DNA from: Cryptomeria japonica
Taxonomy: Eukaryota; Streptophyta; Pinopsida; Cupressales; Cupressaceae
DNA: 64,000 nucleotides
Direction of reading: 5' to 3'
Assembly (NCBI RefSeq): GCF_030272615.1
Contig: NC_081413.1
Location: 16,316,285 to 16,380,284 of the forward strand
This document shows positions 32,817-45,239 of the stretch, piece after piece (positions within the stretch are counted from its first letter, which is position 1; every line of letters begins with the position of its first letter). The notes below the pieces were generated by a model. It searched no databases, was not told the DNA's origin, and saw only the letters and a list, made by a program, of their open reading frames with translations. Both the position numbers and the translations under genes were made by a program.

Positions 32817-33587
32817 TGTAGACACCTAAAATTGTCATGTCTAATTAAATAAATATTTTATTTATTTAATTACCTAAGCTTAATTCTTCTATTAATTAAA
32901 TAAATCTTTATTTATTTAATTAATTCATTTATCCTCTTCTAGCCTTATTTCTCATTTAAATAAATACATTTATTTATTTAAATTATCCTTTTCCTAAATT
33001 AAATAAATATCTTATTTATTTAATTATCCTACTTCTTCTATTAATTAAATAAATCTTTATTTATTTAATTAATTCATTAGCCTTTTCTACCTATGACACA
33101 TGTCATTCATCTCTTAATTCATACACTACCTACCCATTTCATTATTTTATTATTTCTTTTACCTACCCTCTAATCATAGCCGACCTCCTTTTACACCTCT
33201 CAATCTTATCCCTCCATTTCATATTGTGTCTTCTATTTAAGGAGATGATTCCTTCATTATCAAACCCTAATCAGGCATTCTAATGATCATTTTTTACTAC
33301 ACTACGATCCTACTTGCAACCACATTCCGTTATTTGTTGAGCTCTTGTGCACATAAAATCTGAGAGCAAATATATCAAGCAAGATCAATGGAGATAGGAA
33401 GAATGGAGATCAAAACCCTATTGGACATGTGATGGTATAATCTTTGTGATTTTGTTTTATTTACATTGTCTTAGGTAATCTTCATATGTTATGGTGGATC
33501 TTTGTTGTTGTTAGGCTAGGGTTTGGTGGTTGAATTCATTTAGCCTTTCAATATTGTTATTATTGTTATCCATTTTCACCATATACA
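32817..33587 (+). repeat. E2 3' LTR (771 bp)
   Basis: Same sequence as 17448-18217 except for four substitutions and a 1-bp indel in a T run. It begins TGTAGACACC and ends ATATACA, followed by the ATTAC target duplication. Confidence 0.95.
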
Positions 33588-34665
33588 ATTACAATTCTTG
33601 TTAAAATAAAGAGATAAACATAGGATTCAGATTCAATTGTAGTTCGGGAAGCTCTTCTAAGCTCAAGCTTACAAGAAAACAAATGCAACCAACTTCTAAG
33701 CCCATCACTCTCAGAATCAAACTAATATCCATTGCAAACAAACCCGCAATATTAGAAAATCCAAGTCACACAAACACTTCTCAATCAAAGTCCACACATG
33801 CAACAAACAAGTGAAAGGGTTATGTGGCACAAAGGTTTATCACTCCAAGGTTACAAATCTTGTCCATTTCAAACACCCAAGAAACATCAGCAACCCCATT
33901 AGATACGACACCTTTAGTAGCTATCAACAAACCTTTCACACCTGCAGACATCCCTATAATATACAGTGACAAAGTTCTACAAAGTGATTATGAAACAGAT
34001 TCACATGAATACGAATGGGATTATTCAGCTTTACAAATATCCGAAGGGGATTATTTTGAAGTTAATAAAGTTGAAGGAGATGCATGGATGAAAACCTTTT
34101 GGGATTGGGATACTAAATATACTTTGAGGAGAGATGGGTCACCTCCCAAACCTGATTACAAAGAGGAGAATACTGACAATGACCTCAATACCTCCATCCT
34201 AACCATAACGGATGCATCCTACGAACTCAACCAGATTGATGAGGCAATGTCAATCATTTTCCTCAAACTCATTAACTAGGACCAGAAAAATCCCTTGTGC
34301 CTTGACACCTTCCAAAATGATGAGGCGATAATAGATTTTCTCAAATTATGGGATAACATACCAATCGAGATTCACAAGGTTGGATTTGCTATTGAGCTCA
34401 ATAACATGGCTTATTTTGGGGAGAATGCCAAACCTTCCAGTCACAAAAATATAGCAATAAAGAATGGATCTTCAAGTGAAAACCGTACATCAACACTTTT
34501 AGATCCCAAATAAGTAAAAACAAAGGACGCATCCAAACATGAAAACCTCTCTGAGGTGCCTAAAGATGAAAGGTTTGACATTCTCCCCTTTATCACAAAT
34601 CAAGATCAGCTATCCTTGTGGAGGAAACAAAAGAAATAAAGCTGGGAACACCATAACATCCCCAC
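33588..34665 (+). pseudogene. H pol linker after E2 insertion
   Basis: The first 230 bp are heavily decayed. The frame 33824-34279 has acidic sequence (ETDSHEYEWDYSALQ) matching E2's SNEWEWGSDKSS part and ends at a TAG. The next stretch, 34295-34513, has DTFQNDEAIIDFL and AIELNNMAYFG, which are conserved in E1 and E2 (DTFQNDEAVIDYL, TIELNNMAYFG). The FQNDEA and ELNNMAYFG motifs are thus conserved across all three elements, function unknown. Confidence 0.75.
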
Positions 34666-35560
34666 ATGATACACCTAGCAGAATCATTGACTCCAAAAGA
34701 AGATCCTAGTTTTGCAGAGTTCTTTCAAAAGAGACAGATCAATTTTGCATGGACCTACACAGACATGCCAAGACTAGATCTAGATCTGGTGATACATCAC
34801 TTGATAGTAGTAGGAGGATCAAAACTAGTGAAACAAAAGCTCAGGAAAATGCATCCTCATATCACACTCTTAGTGAAAGTTGACTCAAAAAGTTGTTAGA
34901 CATTGGTTTTATAAGACCAATTGATTATGCAAAATGGATATCCAACATCGTACCAGTGGCAAAATTGACTGGGGGCATTCGTATTTGTATAGATTTTAGA
35001 GATCTAAACAAAGAATGTCCTAAGGATGACCTCCCTCTACCCAACATTGATATGATCGTGGACCTAACAATAGGACATGCAATGCTATCTCTCATGGATA
35101 GGTTATAAGGATACAACTAGATTAAGATCGCCTCAAAAGATAAATATAAAACTGTTTTCACATACCCATGGGGAAAATATTGCTGGAATGTGATGCCATT
35201 TAGTCTAAAAAATGCAAGAGCCACATATCAAATGGAAATGATTACCATCTTCCACGACATAATGTATACACTAATGGAAGATTATGTGCATAATTTACTA
35301 GCTAAATCATTAACAAGAGCATATCATCTTGTAATGCTAGATAAGATCGTCACCAAAGCAGAACGATATAATGTTTGCCTCAATCCAAAGAAGTGTGTCT
35401 TTGGAGTAACCTCTAGGAAGCTCGTAGGATACATTGTCTCGAACAAAAGAATTGAGGTTGATGCTACAAAAGTAAAAGCAATCATAGAGATGCCACCTCC
35501 TAAGAACATCAACCAATTGAGAACATTACATAGAAGGCTACAATCAATCCATTAGTTCAT
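34666..35560 (+). pseudogene. H reverse transcriptase (active site lost)
   Basis: RT motifs are present over two frames: FIRPIDYAKWISNIVP, IRICIDFRDLNKECPKDDLPLPNID, LMDRL with a following stop, MPFSLKNARATYQ. The catalytic YVDD of E1 and E2 has become YVHN (near 35284-35295), so the enzyme would be dead even with the frame repaired. A frameshift lies near 34895 and stops lie near 35106 and 35553. Confidence 0.85.
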
Positions 35561-36511
35561 TGCAGAATTGGCCAATAAATGTCATGCCTTCACACATCTG
35601 CTACATAAGAATGTCCGCTTCAAATGGGAAGAGAACTGTCAGCAAGCATTCCAACAACTTAAGGACTACCTGATGACACCACCATTGCTAACACCACCAT
35701 ATCTTGACAGACCCTTATTATTATACATATCAGTTACGGCTACGACCTTAGGGGTATTACTAGCACAACATAATGTAGAAGGAAAGGAATGTGCAATCTA
35801 CTATATCTCTAGGATAGTAGTAGGGTATGGACTCAATTATACACCTATTGAACGAGCTTGTCTCATAGTAATTTTGGCAGCAGTCAAACTAAGACACTAC
35901 ATGTTGTCGCATAAGATACAACTCATCGCCAAGATAGACCCACTCAAGTATTTACTCAATAAAGAAAACACTTACATGCTACCTGGAAAAGTGGGTAATG
36001 ATCCTCAGTGAGTTCTACATAGAGTATGTGGACCGTAAAGAAATCAAAGGGCAAGTTATTACAGATCAGTTGGTTCAAGCTCCACTCATAGGAGACCATC
36101 CTATCATCTCAAATTTTGTAGATGAGGAAATCTTCACAGTCATGCCAACACAACAATGGAAGTTATATTTTGATGGGTCATGCACAATATGGTTCAGGAG
36201 ATGGTATTCTTTTTATCACACGTCAAGGTGATAGCATTTCAAAATCATATAGGCTCACATTCCAATACACAAATAACATAGCAAAATATGAGGCCTTGAT
36301 AATAGGACTAATAATGGTCGTACAATGGAACTTGAAGGAGCTACAAGTATATGGCGATTCACAGTTGGTCATTCGACAGGTTAATGATGACTACCAAAAT
36401 AAGGATGATAATCTCATGCCTTACAAGAAAATGGTTGATAGTTTTAAGGAATTATTCACAACTATCACCTTCGATCAAATTCCTTGAGAGAAGAATAGAG
36501 CTTCAAATGCA
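35561..36511 (+). pseudogene. H RNase H domains (frameshifted)
   Basis: The first RNase H is seen in PLLLYISVTATTLGVLLAQH and YYISRIVVGYGLNYTPIERA. The second, archaeal-type domain is split over two frames near 36190: LYFDGSC, then AKYEAL and YGDSQLVIRQV. A stop follows the segment FDQIP (36485-36487), and the last motif reads ASNAMA, so the final Asp is Asn. The order is as in E1 and E2. Confidence 0.8.
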
Positions 36512-37915
36512 ATGGCTACAATAGCCTCTCTTCTTGATCTTCCACATAACTCAACACGCTATGAATTCTTAGTTGAACAACTTTGGATCCCTGCTTATGA
36601 TATCCCAGAATCCAAGATGGTATGTCAACTCATCGGTCCTGATTCCCCATGGTATGGTGAGTGTTACACTTACCTACATTATCAAATCCTTCCACCAAAC
36701 CAATCGAACAATCAACGAAAAACCTTCATATGCCAATCTTCCCGATACATAATCATTGTTCAAACCCTATACCGACGATGTCTTGATCATACTCTCCTTC
36801 GATGTTTAGATCAAGGTGAGGTAGCCACAACTTTACAAGAAGTACATGAAGGTATCTGTGGGGCCCACTCAAGTGTCCCTTCATTGGCTAAGAGACTCAT
36901 GAGAATAGGATACCATTGGCCCTCCATGGAAAAAGAATCCAATTACTTTGTCAGAAAGTCTAAGTGCCAAGCACGCGAAGATATGATACATGCACCTACA
37001 CAAGAGCTGCAACACATTGCAACACCATGGCCCTTTTACCAGTGGGGACTTGACCTTGTGGGTAAAATCCATCCATCTTCATCCACTCGTCATAAATTTA
37101 TCATTACTACCACTGAGTACTTTACAAAGTGGATCAAAGTCGTTCCACTCACCCAAGTCACTAGTAAGCAGTTCACCTCATTCATACTAAATTACATCAT
37201 ACATCGGTATGGTGTACCAATGTCTATCATCACAGATAACGAGCTTCCCTTCAAAAATAAGGATGTCTAAGAACTCTGTGAAAAGTTTCATATCCAACAC
37301 CATTTCTCCACCCCATATTACCCACAAGGAAATGGTCAAGAAGAAGCCTCGAACAAGAACGTATTAAGGATCTTAAAGAAGAAAGTCAACGATGTTGATC
37401 ATGATTGGCACATTCATCTGAATCCCATACTATGGTCATATCAAACTAGCATTAGAACCCCTATATGTGCAACCCCATACTCACTTATTTATGGAGCAAA
37501 AGCTATATTTCCTATTGAGGTTGAATTACCATCCCTATGGGTCTCCTTGCACAGTTTGATTAATGATGAAGAGTACCAAGTCTCCGTCTTCAGGACTTGG
37601 AACTTCTTGATGAGAAGTGACAAGTTTCCTACAATCACTTTAAGACATATCAACAATGCATGCAAAAATGATATAATCATAGGGTCAGACCTCACACATT
37701 TTAGGTAGGAGATCTTGTTCTCAAATAAAATCACCATAATCAACCAAACAAAGAACATCATGGCAAATTTGAATCCAATTAGTTGGATCCATATGTCATC
37801 ACCATCGTCTTCGAGTCTACAACATATCAATTAGCAACTTTAGAAGGAGAACCACTCATAGATCCAATCAATAGCATGCATCTCAAAAAGTTCCATACAT
37901 ACGTTGTACAGAGCA
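36512..37915 (+). pseudogene. H integrase (stops)
   Basis: An open stretch 36512-37270 contains LPHNSTRYEFLVEQL, the zinc region HEGICGAHSS, WGLDLVGKIHP and IITDNELPF. The last Cys pair of the zinc domain is reduced (VRKSKCQAR against KKCKQCQ), so zinc binding is lost. TAA at 37268-37270 interrupts before ELCEKFHI. The rest, with GQEEASNK, runs in broken frames to INSMHLKKF near 37897. H keeps CAG at the codon where E1 and E2 share TAG. Confidence 0.82.
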
Positions 37916-40213
37916 TCGGGCTCGTAGAAATCTCAAAAAGACTAAAAACATTCAAAAAAAGCCCTGAAAAAAGAAAGAAAATAGTAAAGAAAAATCGTTC
38001 ATCCAAATGGTGAAAACCACTTTGGTGGTGCCTTGGATAAGTACGGTGTGAAAACCTAGTAAACAAGCACCATTCATAGAGGTTGAGGCCCCGTTGTCTT
38101 TTAGATTTGTTACGATCACATCCATGCATTTGCTCGTACATCATATCTACCATGGCTTGTTATTGATCTACAATCTGGGTTGTTGCCTCATGTGTCCCGC
38201 ATCCTGCTTTCACACTGACACATAACTGGGGGCAACTTTTTTTTAACCTAATTATGAGAGTGGATTCTCAATACTGGTGATTCGCTGAGTTACTCATTTG
38301 GAAAATGTCCTGAAATAATAATCCAAAAATATTTGTAAAACCTCAAAAAGACCAAAAACATTCGTAAAATCTCGAAAAGACCAAAAACACTTGGAAAAAG
38401 TCCTAAAGCTATCAAAAAACATTGAGAAACTGTACATAACTAGAAAAACCAAAAACATCATAAAAATCAATCAAAAACATTGAAATAAAATTGTTCCTTG
38501 TACGTAAACATTGAATCAAACACAAAACAATATTTGAGCTACCTAAGCGATGACCAACTATCAAATCAACAAACAACCAAACATTGAAAACTGTACATAA
38601 CTAAAAAATCCAAAAACATCATAAAAATCAATCAAAAACATTGAAATAAAATTGTTCCTTGTATGTAAACATCGAGGCAAACGCAAAACAACATTTGAGC
38701 TACCTAAACGATGACCAACTATCAAATCAACAAACAATCAAACATCTAAGCACAACATGCATGGGACCCTCTTAACAAAGATATATCTTTCCTTACAACA
38801 AGACATGATGACATATCTCCTTGACAAGAAGATTCTATATGGTTGATACCCACTTGGTCAAATTACTACTTTTTATATATCAGGTTCCTATGCTACTATG
38901 GGACATCCACAAGTGATTAGAGTGGTCGGGGTGGTTCATGATATCTTTTTTTATTTTATGTCTGCGAATTGTTCTAATGAAATTATGGGGCAAATACTCA
39001 TGGGTCTACGTGGGAAGTTCACTAAGCTACAAGATCCTATGCAAAAATACAAAGTCATGGATCACTATGGCTTGCTAACTACATCGTACACCTCGATCAT
39101 GTATATATGCACCAAAATCGAGGGGAACCTTCTTTGTCTACGATGTTTGTTTACAGGTGGAGTGCTCAACCTTGGTTTTTAGACCTCGGCCAAGATTAGT
39201 ACTACCATGCTCGATGAGGAAATAAAGCATTATGAATAGCCTATGGATCGCCCATTGCATTTCGTTGCATATTGCCCATACAGTTGTCCATTCATACATT
39301 GTTAATATTTTGTGTGCATCCATACACAAGGAATAGAGTTACTATGAGAAATTTAAGTGTAAAAATCATGATTGAGTACAATGATATACACCCCATTCAT
39401 GTCAATTGATACTCTATTTGATCCTCTTCAAAGGTAGCCTCAAGCTAAAGGACTGGGTACTAGGTCTCGAAACCTTCTCTCTACAACTAACCCCCCTACC
39501 CTCCCTATCCAGGTCATCACCTCATACCATGCATAGTGTCCTATCAAAAAAATCAAGCCACATTCACTATAGTCTATCTCTTATTAAAGGGATTGCATAG
39601 CCTATGTCATCTACGTCATCCTATATGCAACAACATGTTATTGTGTCTACATTTTCAACCCAACTGTCAATTGGTCAACCAATCAAACAATCAAAATAGA
39701 CAATTACATCAATTGTATAAGTCTCAACGATTATTTTGCTTTAGATACCTTGACTTCATCAAGAAATTAAATCAATTGTCTAAGTCTCACCAGGTCCATT
39801 TGATTCATTTAATCGCACTTTATCCTGTCCGAGCGAACAACTGACATCAACTATCATGCTTTGACTAAAACCGGGTCAATTCACCTAATTGCACCAGATT
39901 ATCCAAACAATATTGATCAATTAGACAACATCAATCAAATTCACTGACACATTGAATTTGCATCATATCTCCTGCATGACCTAAGGATAATTACCGACTT
40001 CCCATTATTCTCTACCTCTCTCCATTCTCATTTCATCCAAAGTCCCCCATTCTCCCATGCCTAATTTTTGTTTAAAGTTTCAAGAGATCACCTGAATTTT
40101 TGAAATTTCATCCCATCTCTCAAGGGGGCATACCTAAGTACCAACCTAGTGCATGTTGGGGCATGCACTTTGCTTGTTTATCTTTGAAATAATGTGATAA
40201 ACTACACCATCTC
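37916..40213 (+). other. H post-pol region
   Basis: It contains the remaining single post-pol hairpin (38017-38028), A-rich sequence, the 162-bp duplication (38420-38742) and about 1.4 kb without recognised content. I looked for the antisense gene by its PMD motifs, exon 1 and donor and did not find it. The last 130 bp (from about 40095) match E1 and E2, including CTCAAGGGGGCATA. Confidence 0.65.
38420..38742 (+). repeat. Tandem duplication, unit about 162 bp
   Basis: Unit 1 starts about 38420 and unit 2 at about 38582, each running from CATTGA(G)AAACTGTACATAAC to CAAACAA(C/T)CAAA. They differ at a handful of positions (for example GTACGTAAAC/GTATGTAAAC), so the duplication is not new. Confidence 0.85.
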
Positions 40214-40226
40214 AAAGAGGGGAAAA
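40213..40226 (+). promoter_or_regulatory. Polypurine tract of H
   Basis: CAAAGAGGGGAAAA lies directly before the 3' LTR, close to the tract of E1 and E2 (one base shorter in the middle). Confidence 0.8.
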
Positions 40227-42060
40227 TGTAGACACCCAAATCTGTCCACTTAATTAAATGGATACTTAGTATTTATTAGATTATTTAAACATCAATCAAC
40301 TATTAATTAAACTAATATTTAATTAATTCATCCTAACCCTCTTCTCCTATTAATTAAATAAATTATTTAATTTATTTGACTTAATTCACTTAACCAAATT
40401 CAGACCATTAATTAAATAAATAAATCATATTTGTTTAATTAAATCCTCCTTCACAATTAAATAAATTAATATTTATTTAAAATTCTCAAATCTCATCTCT
40501 CACATTTAAATAAATTAATGTTTATTTAAATCCCTAAAATCCCCTTTCTCACATTTAAATAAATTAATATTTATTTAAATTCCTAAAATCCCTCCCCCAC
40601 TTGCACTTTCTAGAAAATGCAAGTTGCAAGTTAACCTTCCTCCTAATCATGTCTAAACCCCTATTATTAGCCTAATCGCCCTTTAATGATTTGCACATTC
40701 CTAAACCAAAGGTTAACCCAAAACCTATCAACTCAAACCTTTAATGGTTTTTTTTTTAAGTCTTGAAGCCTTTAATGGTTTTCTTCTACAGTCTTCAAGC
40801 TTTTAATGGCTTCCTTTAGAGTCTTCAAACCTTTAATTATTTCATTCTAGAGTCTTCTCAAGCCTTTAGTAGTTTCCTTTAAAGTCTTGAAGCCTTTAAT
40901 GGCTTCCTTCTAGAGTCCTCTTAAGCCTTTAATAACTTCCTTCAAGTCTCCAAGCATTTAATGCTTTATCCCCCTTCTCATTTAAATAAATTAAGAATTA
41001 TTTAAATAAAATCCAAAGTTCACAAACATTTATTTGAATCTTATTTATCCCCACCCACTTGCATTCTCCTACAAATGTCACTTTCACACTAACCTTTCTT
41101 CTAAATTCTTCTAATCCCTTCTAATTTAGCCTAATCCCCTTCTAAACACTTGCACATTCCTAACTAAGGGATTTGTGAGGAGTCACTTCTCAAACGCATT
41201 AAAAGACTTCTCCCTTCCTCAAGTTAACCCCCAAAGTCTTCTTAAGCCTTAAATTCTTTAATCTAACTAACCCACCTTTGACCCTTGGTTAGAGACTTTT
41301 CCTCTTACTAAACCATCTATCTAACCCTCAAGTCTCTTCAAGCATTCAATGCTTTGCCCATGGTTAACCTTTAACCCTTGCACATTCATTTATCTCTTAG
41401 ATGAAAGCTTTATTTTCTAACCTAACCCTAACCAAACCCCCTAGGATAACCATCTTGTCCTCTCAAGCATTTAATGCCGCTTCCATCTCCTCTCAATCCC
41501 TCTCATGATGCCACTTGTTACCATTGCATTGGTGGAAGTTGCAAAAATGGATTGAGGATCATGATTCTCTCATGCAATCCTATCTCTTGCTAAGCCGAAT
41601 CAATCTTGACCCTTCAATCAACCATTTTGCCTATAAAAGGAACCCTCACCTTAAGCAAAGGAGGAAGAATTTTGAGCATTGTTATTATAGTTGCATAGAC
41701 ATTTCTACTAAGCTTTCTCATAGCAATTCTATCTTGTGCATTTGCATAGAAATATAATTTATTTTCAACCACATTCAATCATTCATTTGGCATCTATGGT
41801 TACATGCTAAAAACTAAGAGCTACACTCAAACAAGCATTTGGATCTTGGAGAGGAGAACAACAAGGGAGATCTATCAAGAGGACAATGGGAGCATCTTAG
41901 GGAGTCTCTTCTCTCTTCTTTTCATTTGTTTTGCTTCCATTTGTATGCTTTTTATTCTCTTTTGATATGCATTTGAAGGTTAAAAGTTCATTTTGATTTT
42001 GGTTGAGACTGAAAATATTAACTCTTTGGGCTCTTGTTTGCTTGTTCTCTTTCATGTGCA
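40227..42060 (+). repeat. H 3' LTR (1834 bp)
   Basis: It begins TGTAGACACCC and ends TTCATGTGCA. The first part has palindromic AT units (TTTAAATAAATTAATATTTATTTAAA, several copies at 40450-40580). The middle has a tandem array (40738-40960). A TATA box CCTATAAAAGG lies near 41631. The last 430 bp match 10285-11017. It is more than twice the length of the E1/E2 LTRs but starts with the same ten bases. Confidence 0.88.
40738..40960 (+). repeat. Tandem array in H LTR, unit about 35 bp
   Basis: About six copies of a degenerate unit (GTCTTGAAGCCTTTAATGGC then TTCCTTCTAGA) occur in a row. Weaker copies of AAGCATTTAATGC continue to about 41470. Confidence 0.75.
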
Positions 42061-43888
42061 TTAGGAGCTATTTGGGGACTTGCCTCATTCAAGTCCCAGT
42101 TTCAATTTATCTACCTTCATAACAACCAAATAGATAGATTGGTCAAAATAAAAACAGACAATGATAAATAATTTATATACAAGGGATGTGATAAATCCCA
42201 TAATGCTCAAAGACATGAAAAAGATATTACTAGCAAGGCTTGAGGAAACCAAGAGAGATGGAAATATTGTTGGAGCAAGCTGTAGGAAGCTATGAAAGCT
42301 AGAAAAAGAGAAAGAGAGTTGTTAAATCCTAGAGAACACAAGAGATTTCCAAAAAGATCATAAGAGATAACTTCCAAGAGAGATTGTCTAGAGTGAAAGA
42401 AAAGATTTAAAGGCGAGAAGAGGAGGGAAAGAAAGGGTTTTCAAGTTGTTTCAAAATATTCTAGGCCATTCCATTGACTCGGTTAGGTGGCAAGTGGAGA
42501 AATACTAAAAAATAGTTTTTGAACTTTAAAATGTCATGAGATGCTATCACAATATGTAGACGTCCATGCAAGGTGCCAATGTCCAAACAAATACTAGGGG
42601 AATTGACACTGAAGTGTAGGCTAAATTGCAAAGGGTATGCAATTTTAGACTCCACACCTCCCAAAAATAGATACCAATGAACAATTATCTATATATTGTG
42701 GTAAATGAATCTCCACCCCAAGCCATACAACTTCCTCTACCATATCAATATCATCGAAGCAATCTTCCTTAATCATCTCTCTGTTCAAATTCAACACAAC
42801 ATCCTTATCTTTGAAAAGATTAAGAAATGATGCTACAAAATAGGAAAATATGTTTGTATTTACTTGAAATTGGGTTTTCATTGTCATGAAATCATAGCAT
42901 AAAATTCATTTAATTACACACGTAACTAGCTTAACATTGACCTACAAAATCAAATCCTAGTACATGTTAGAAAAATGATGTCTTGACTTTACATTTACAT
43001 AAGGTTACTATTAATAATAACTTTTTATTTGAGCATGAATTGGTCCAAAAATTTTCCCAGATCTTTGCATTGCCTAGATAAGCATTCATCGTGTATGCAT
43101 TTAAAGATATTAAAGTTTATATTTTTTGTTGTTGTGAATCAAAGTTTTGAAGTCAATTTTGAAGGACTTAGAGACTCCTAAAAGTCTCCATAGCTGACAT
43201 AGAAAGTTATAGTTTGATAAGCATGTCACGAGCTCTTTATCACTTTAAATGGTTTGTCAATTGGAGATCTGATTCAAAAGTTATGGCCTCTAGAAGTTGG
43301 GTCTCCCAAAATAGGAAATATAAAAAAGTGTTGGACACGTAAATAAGCTATAAAAAGGATGCTACACATGTTGGTGTGTGTTTTGACACATCATAGGGCA
43401 TCATGGATTGGAGATAAGATGGGTTCCACTTTCTGGGTGGTTTTAGCCCTGTAAAGGGGGGAAATGAACCACATCGACAAAAAAATAACAACCTATCAGG
43501 GACTCACTAATCTACCTCTCCACTCAGGATGAATACAAAGCCTACAATTGTTAAGTACCCTATAGATAAAATTGAATGTGTCATTGAGGCTTCCTGACAC
43601 CCTCCTCTCACTCTCTGTTTAAGGATGCACATGTGGGTCTTAGGCGATAACACGATGCGCTATTGTCCCATACAAACATAGTACAAAGAGCACAAAATGA
43701 TGAATACATATTTCAGATACAAAAAAAAAATTTAAATAAGCAAAAGAAAGTAGAAAATGACTATGAGAATCTAAGAGGATAAATGAAAAAGAGGAAGGAA
43801 ATAATCTTACAACCGGTCCATGATTGAAGCCTCTAGCAAAGCAACTCTTCTCCAACAAATCTTGCACATAAGCCAAAGAGGAAAAATG
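42061..43888. other. Unassigned old repeat sequence, copy A of a dispersed repeat
   Basis: The stretch about 42110-42660 is related to 43940-44870 (shared 'ataagggatgtgataaatccca', 'gaggaaaccaagag', 'acaagagatttcc', 'gtatgcaatttt'). Between the two, 42700-43888 shows nothing I recognise. The minus-strand open stretches in it are short and have no family features. Confidence 0.5.
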
Positions 43889-44880
43889 TTGGGGTTGTAT
43901 AGGGTTTTGCCTTAGTCAAACCCCCGCCTTGGTGTTTTCACCTCCATGAACATCCAAATAGATAGATTCACATAAAATATTAAATAGACAACATAATAGA
44001 AACAAACCCTACTTAATGGAGGAAAACCCCTATTACAAAAGATACAATGATAAAATAGATAGCGTAATAGGAACAGACCCCCCTTAATGGAGGAAAATAC
44101 CTATTACAAAAGATACAATTATAGAATAGAAAAGATAAATGATTTGATACATAAGGGATGTGATAAATCCCAAGATGCTTAAAGAAGAGATAAATAGATA
44201 GAGAGATACTACCAAAGAGGTTTGAGGAAGCCAAGAGTGTTATGTGAGATTGTTGTAGCAAGTGAAAGAGAGAGCAAGAGAACGTTATTGGAATACAAGA
44301 GATTTCCTAAAATAACCAAGAGAGATCTAGAGAGCCAAAGAGCCAAAGAGATTGCATGGATTGGAAAGATAGATTTAAACCAGAGAATAGGAAGGAAAGA
44401 AGAGGTTGGCAAGCCATTTCAGAAGATTCCAAGTCATTTCCATCAACTTGGGTAGGTGACAAGTGGAAAAAAATTCAAAATTATTTGAATATTTAGATGC
44501 CACATAATGGTTGTGTGACACTTGGACATTTGTGCAACGTGCTAGTGTCCAAATAAATCACATTAAAACCCAACAAATGGCAAGAGAAACACATGATTAA
44601 TGCAAAACTAAAGATGAGGGTTAGTTGATGAAAAGGTGTGCTGAGAATCTTGGGAGGAAAAAGACTAATTCAAGGGTTGAAATGAGCCTACTCATATGGG
44701 ATGGACACTAAAGTGGATACAAAAGTGTGGGTGGAATTACAAAGGCGTATGCAATTTTCAATACAAAACTGTAGGTGGAATTGCAAAGGGGTATGCAATT
44801 TTCAATACAAAAGTGTAGGTATAATTGCAAAGGGGTATGAAATTTTCAACACTACATTTCCCCCCCACTTTAGTGAGATT
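43889..44880. repeat. Copy B of the dispersed repeat, with internal tandem repeats
   Basis: It begins TGTTGGGGTTGTATAG. It contains a duplication of about 72 bp (43987-44125, 'acttaatggaggaaaaccc...attacaaaagatacaat' twice) and, at 44721-44850, three copies of a 45-bp unit (AAAGTGTAGGTGGAATTGCA...). It may be an LTR or part of a short non-autonomous LTR element. No target duplication was found. Confidence 0.5.
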
Positions 44881-45239
44881 ATGAATTAACATGAAATCTC
44901 AATCAAGATCATTAACCTCCTACATAAATGACTTCATTCATAATGACCCAATAATTACAATGCACACAATAGGAACAACTTCTAGTAATTCTTCCTAAGG
45001 GATTTGATGTATAATCTCTCAAGAAACAACTCTCACAACAATCTCTAAAATAATATGTATAGACTAAAGAATGTTGTTTAAATTTTCCCTTGTAATAGTT
45101 ACTTCTCTCAATCTAATAGAGCATTTTGTAATGATCATCGTACAATGGTGCATTGGTATCTCAGATCAATGTACAAAGACACATAACTCCCCACTTGAAA
45201 AAATAACATCCATTAGATTTTTTTTTCTATTGCTTCTAT
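44881..45239. other. No recognised content
   Basis: AT-rich sequence between copy B and the copia fragment. I see no frame, repeat or RNA gene here. Confidence 0.4.

Larger units (their letters stand above)
17448..33587 (+). mobile_element. E2: complete TAT-type Ty3/gypsy retrotransposon, 16.1 kb, recent
   Basis: Both LTRs, target duplication, primer site, leader, gag, pol, post-pol region, antisense plant-mobile-domain gene and polypurine tract are present. The LTRs (770 and 771 bp) differ by four substitutions and one 1-bp indel in my base-by-base reading, so insertion is recent. Nevertheless gag-pol has three frameshifts and six in-frame stops, two of them shared with E1. The element probably moved using proteins made by another copy. 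TAT placement rests on the tandem RNase H domains, no chromodomain, long leader and long post-pol region. Confidence 0.95.
33588..42060 (+). mobile_element. H: old TAT-type gypsy element, right piece
   Basis: This piece continues H after the E2 insertion: rest of linker, RT, RNase H domains, integrase, a 2.3-kb post-pol region without a recognisable plant-mobile-domain gene, a polypurine tract and a 1834-bp 3' LTR. The five bases after the LTR are TTAGG. The matching left duplication is outside the window. Confidence 0.9.

Noticed and set aside
42061-42110. Sequence after H's 3' LTR resembling H's primer site region (GGGGACTTG, AAGTCCCAGTTTCAAT)
   Set aside because: Similarity is short and the TGG start is missing. 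A second tandem H copy is not supported.
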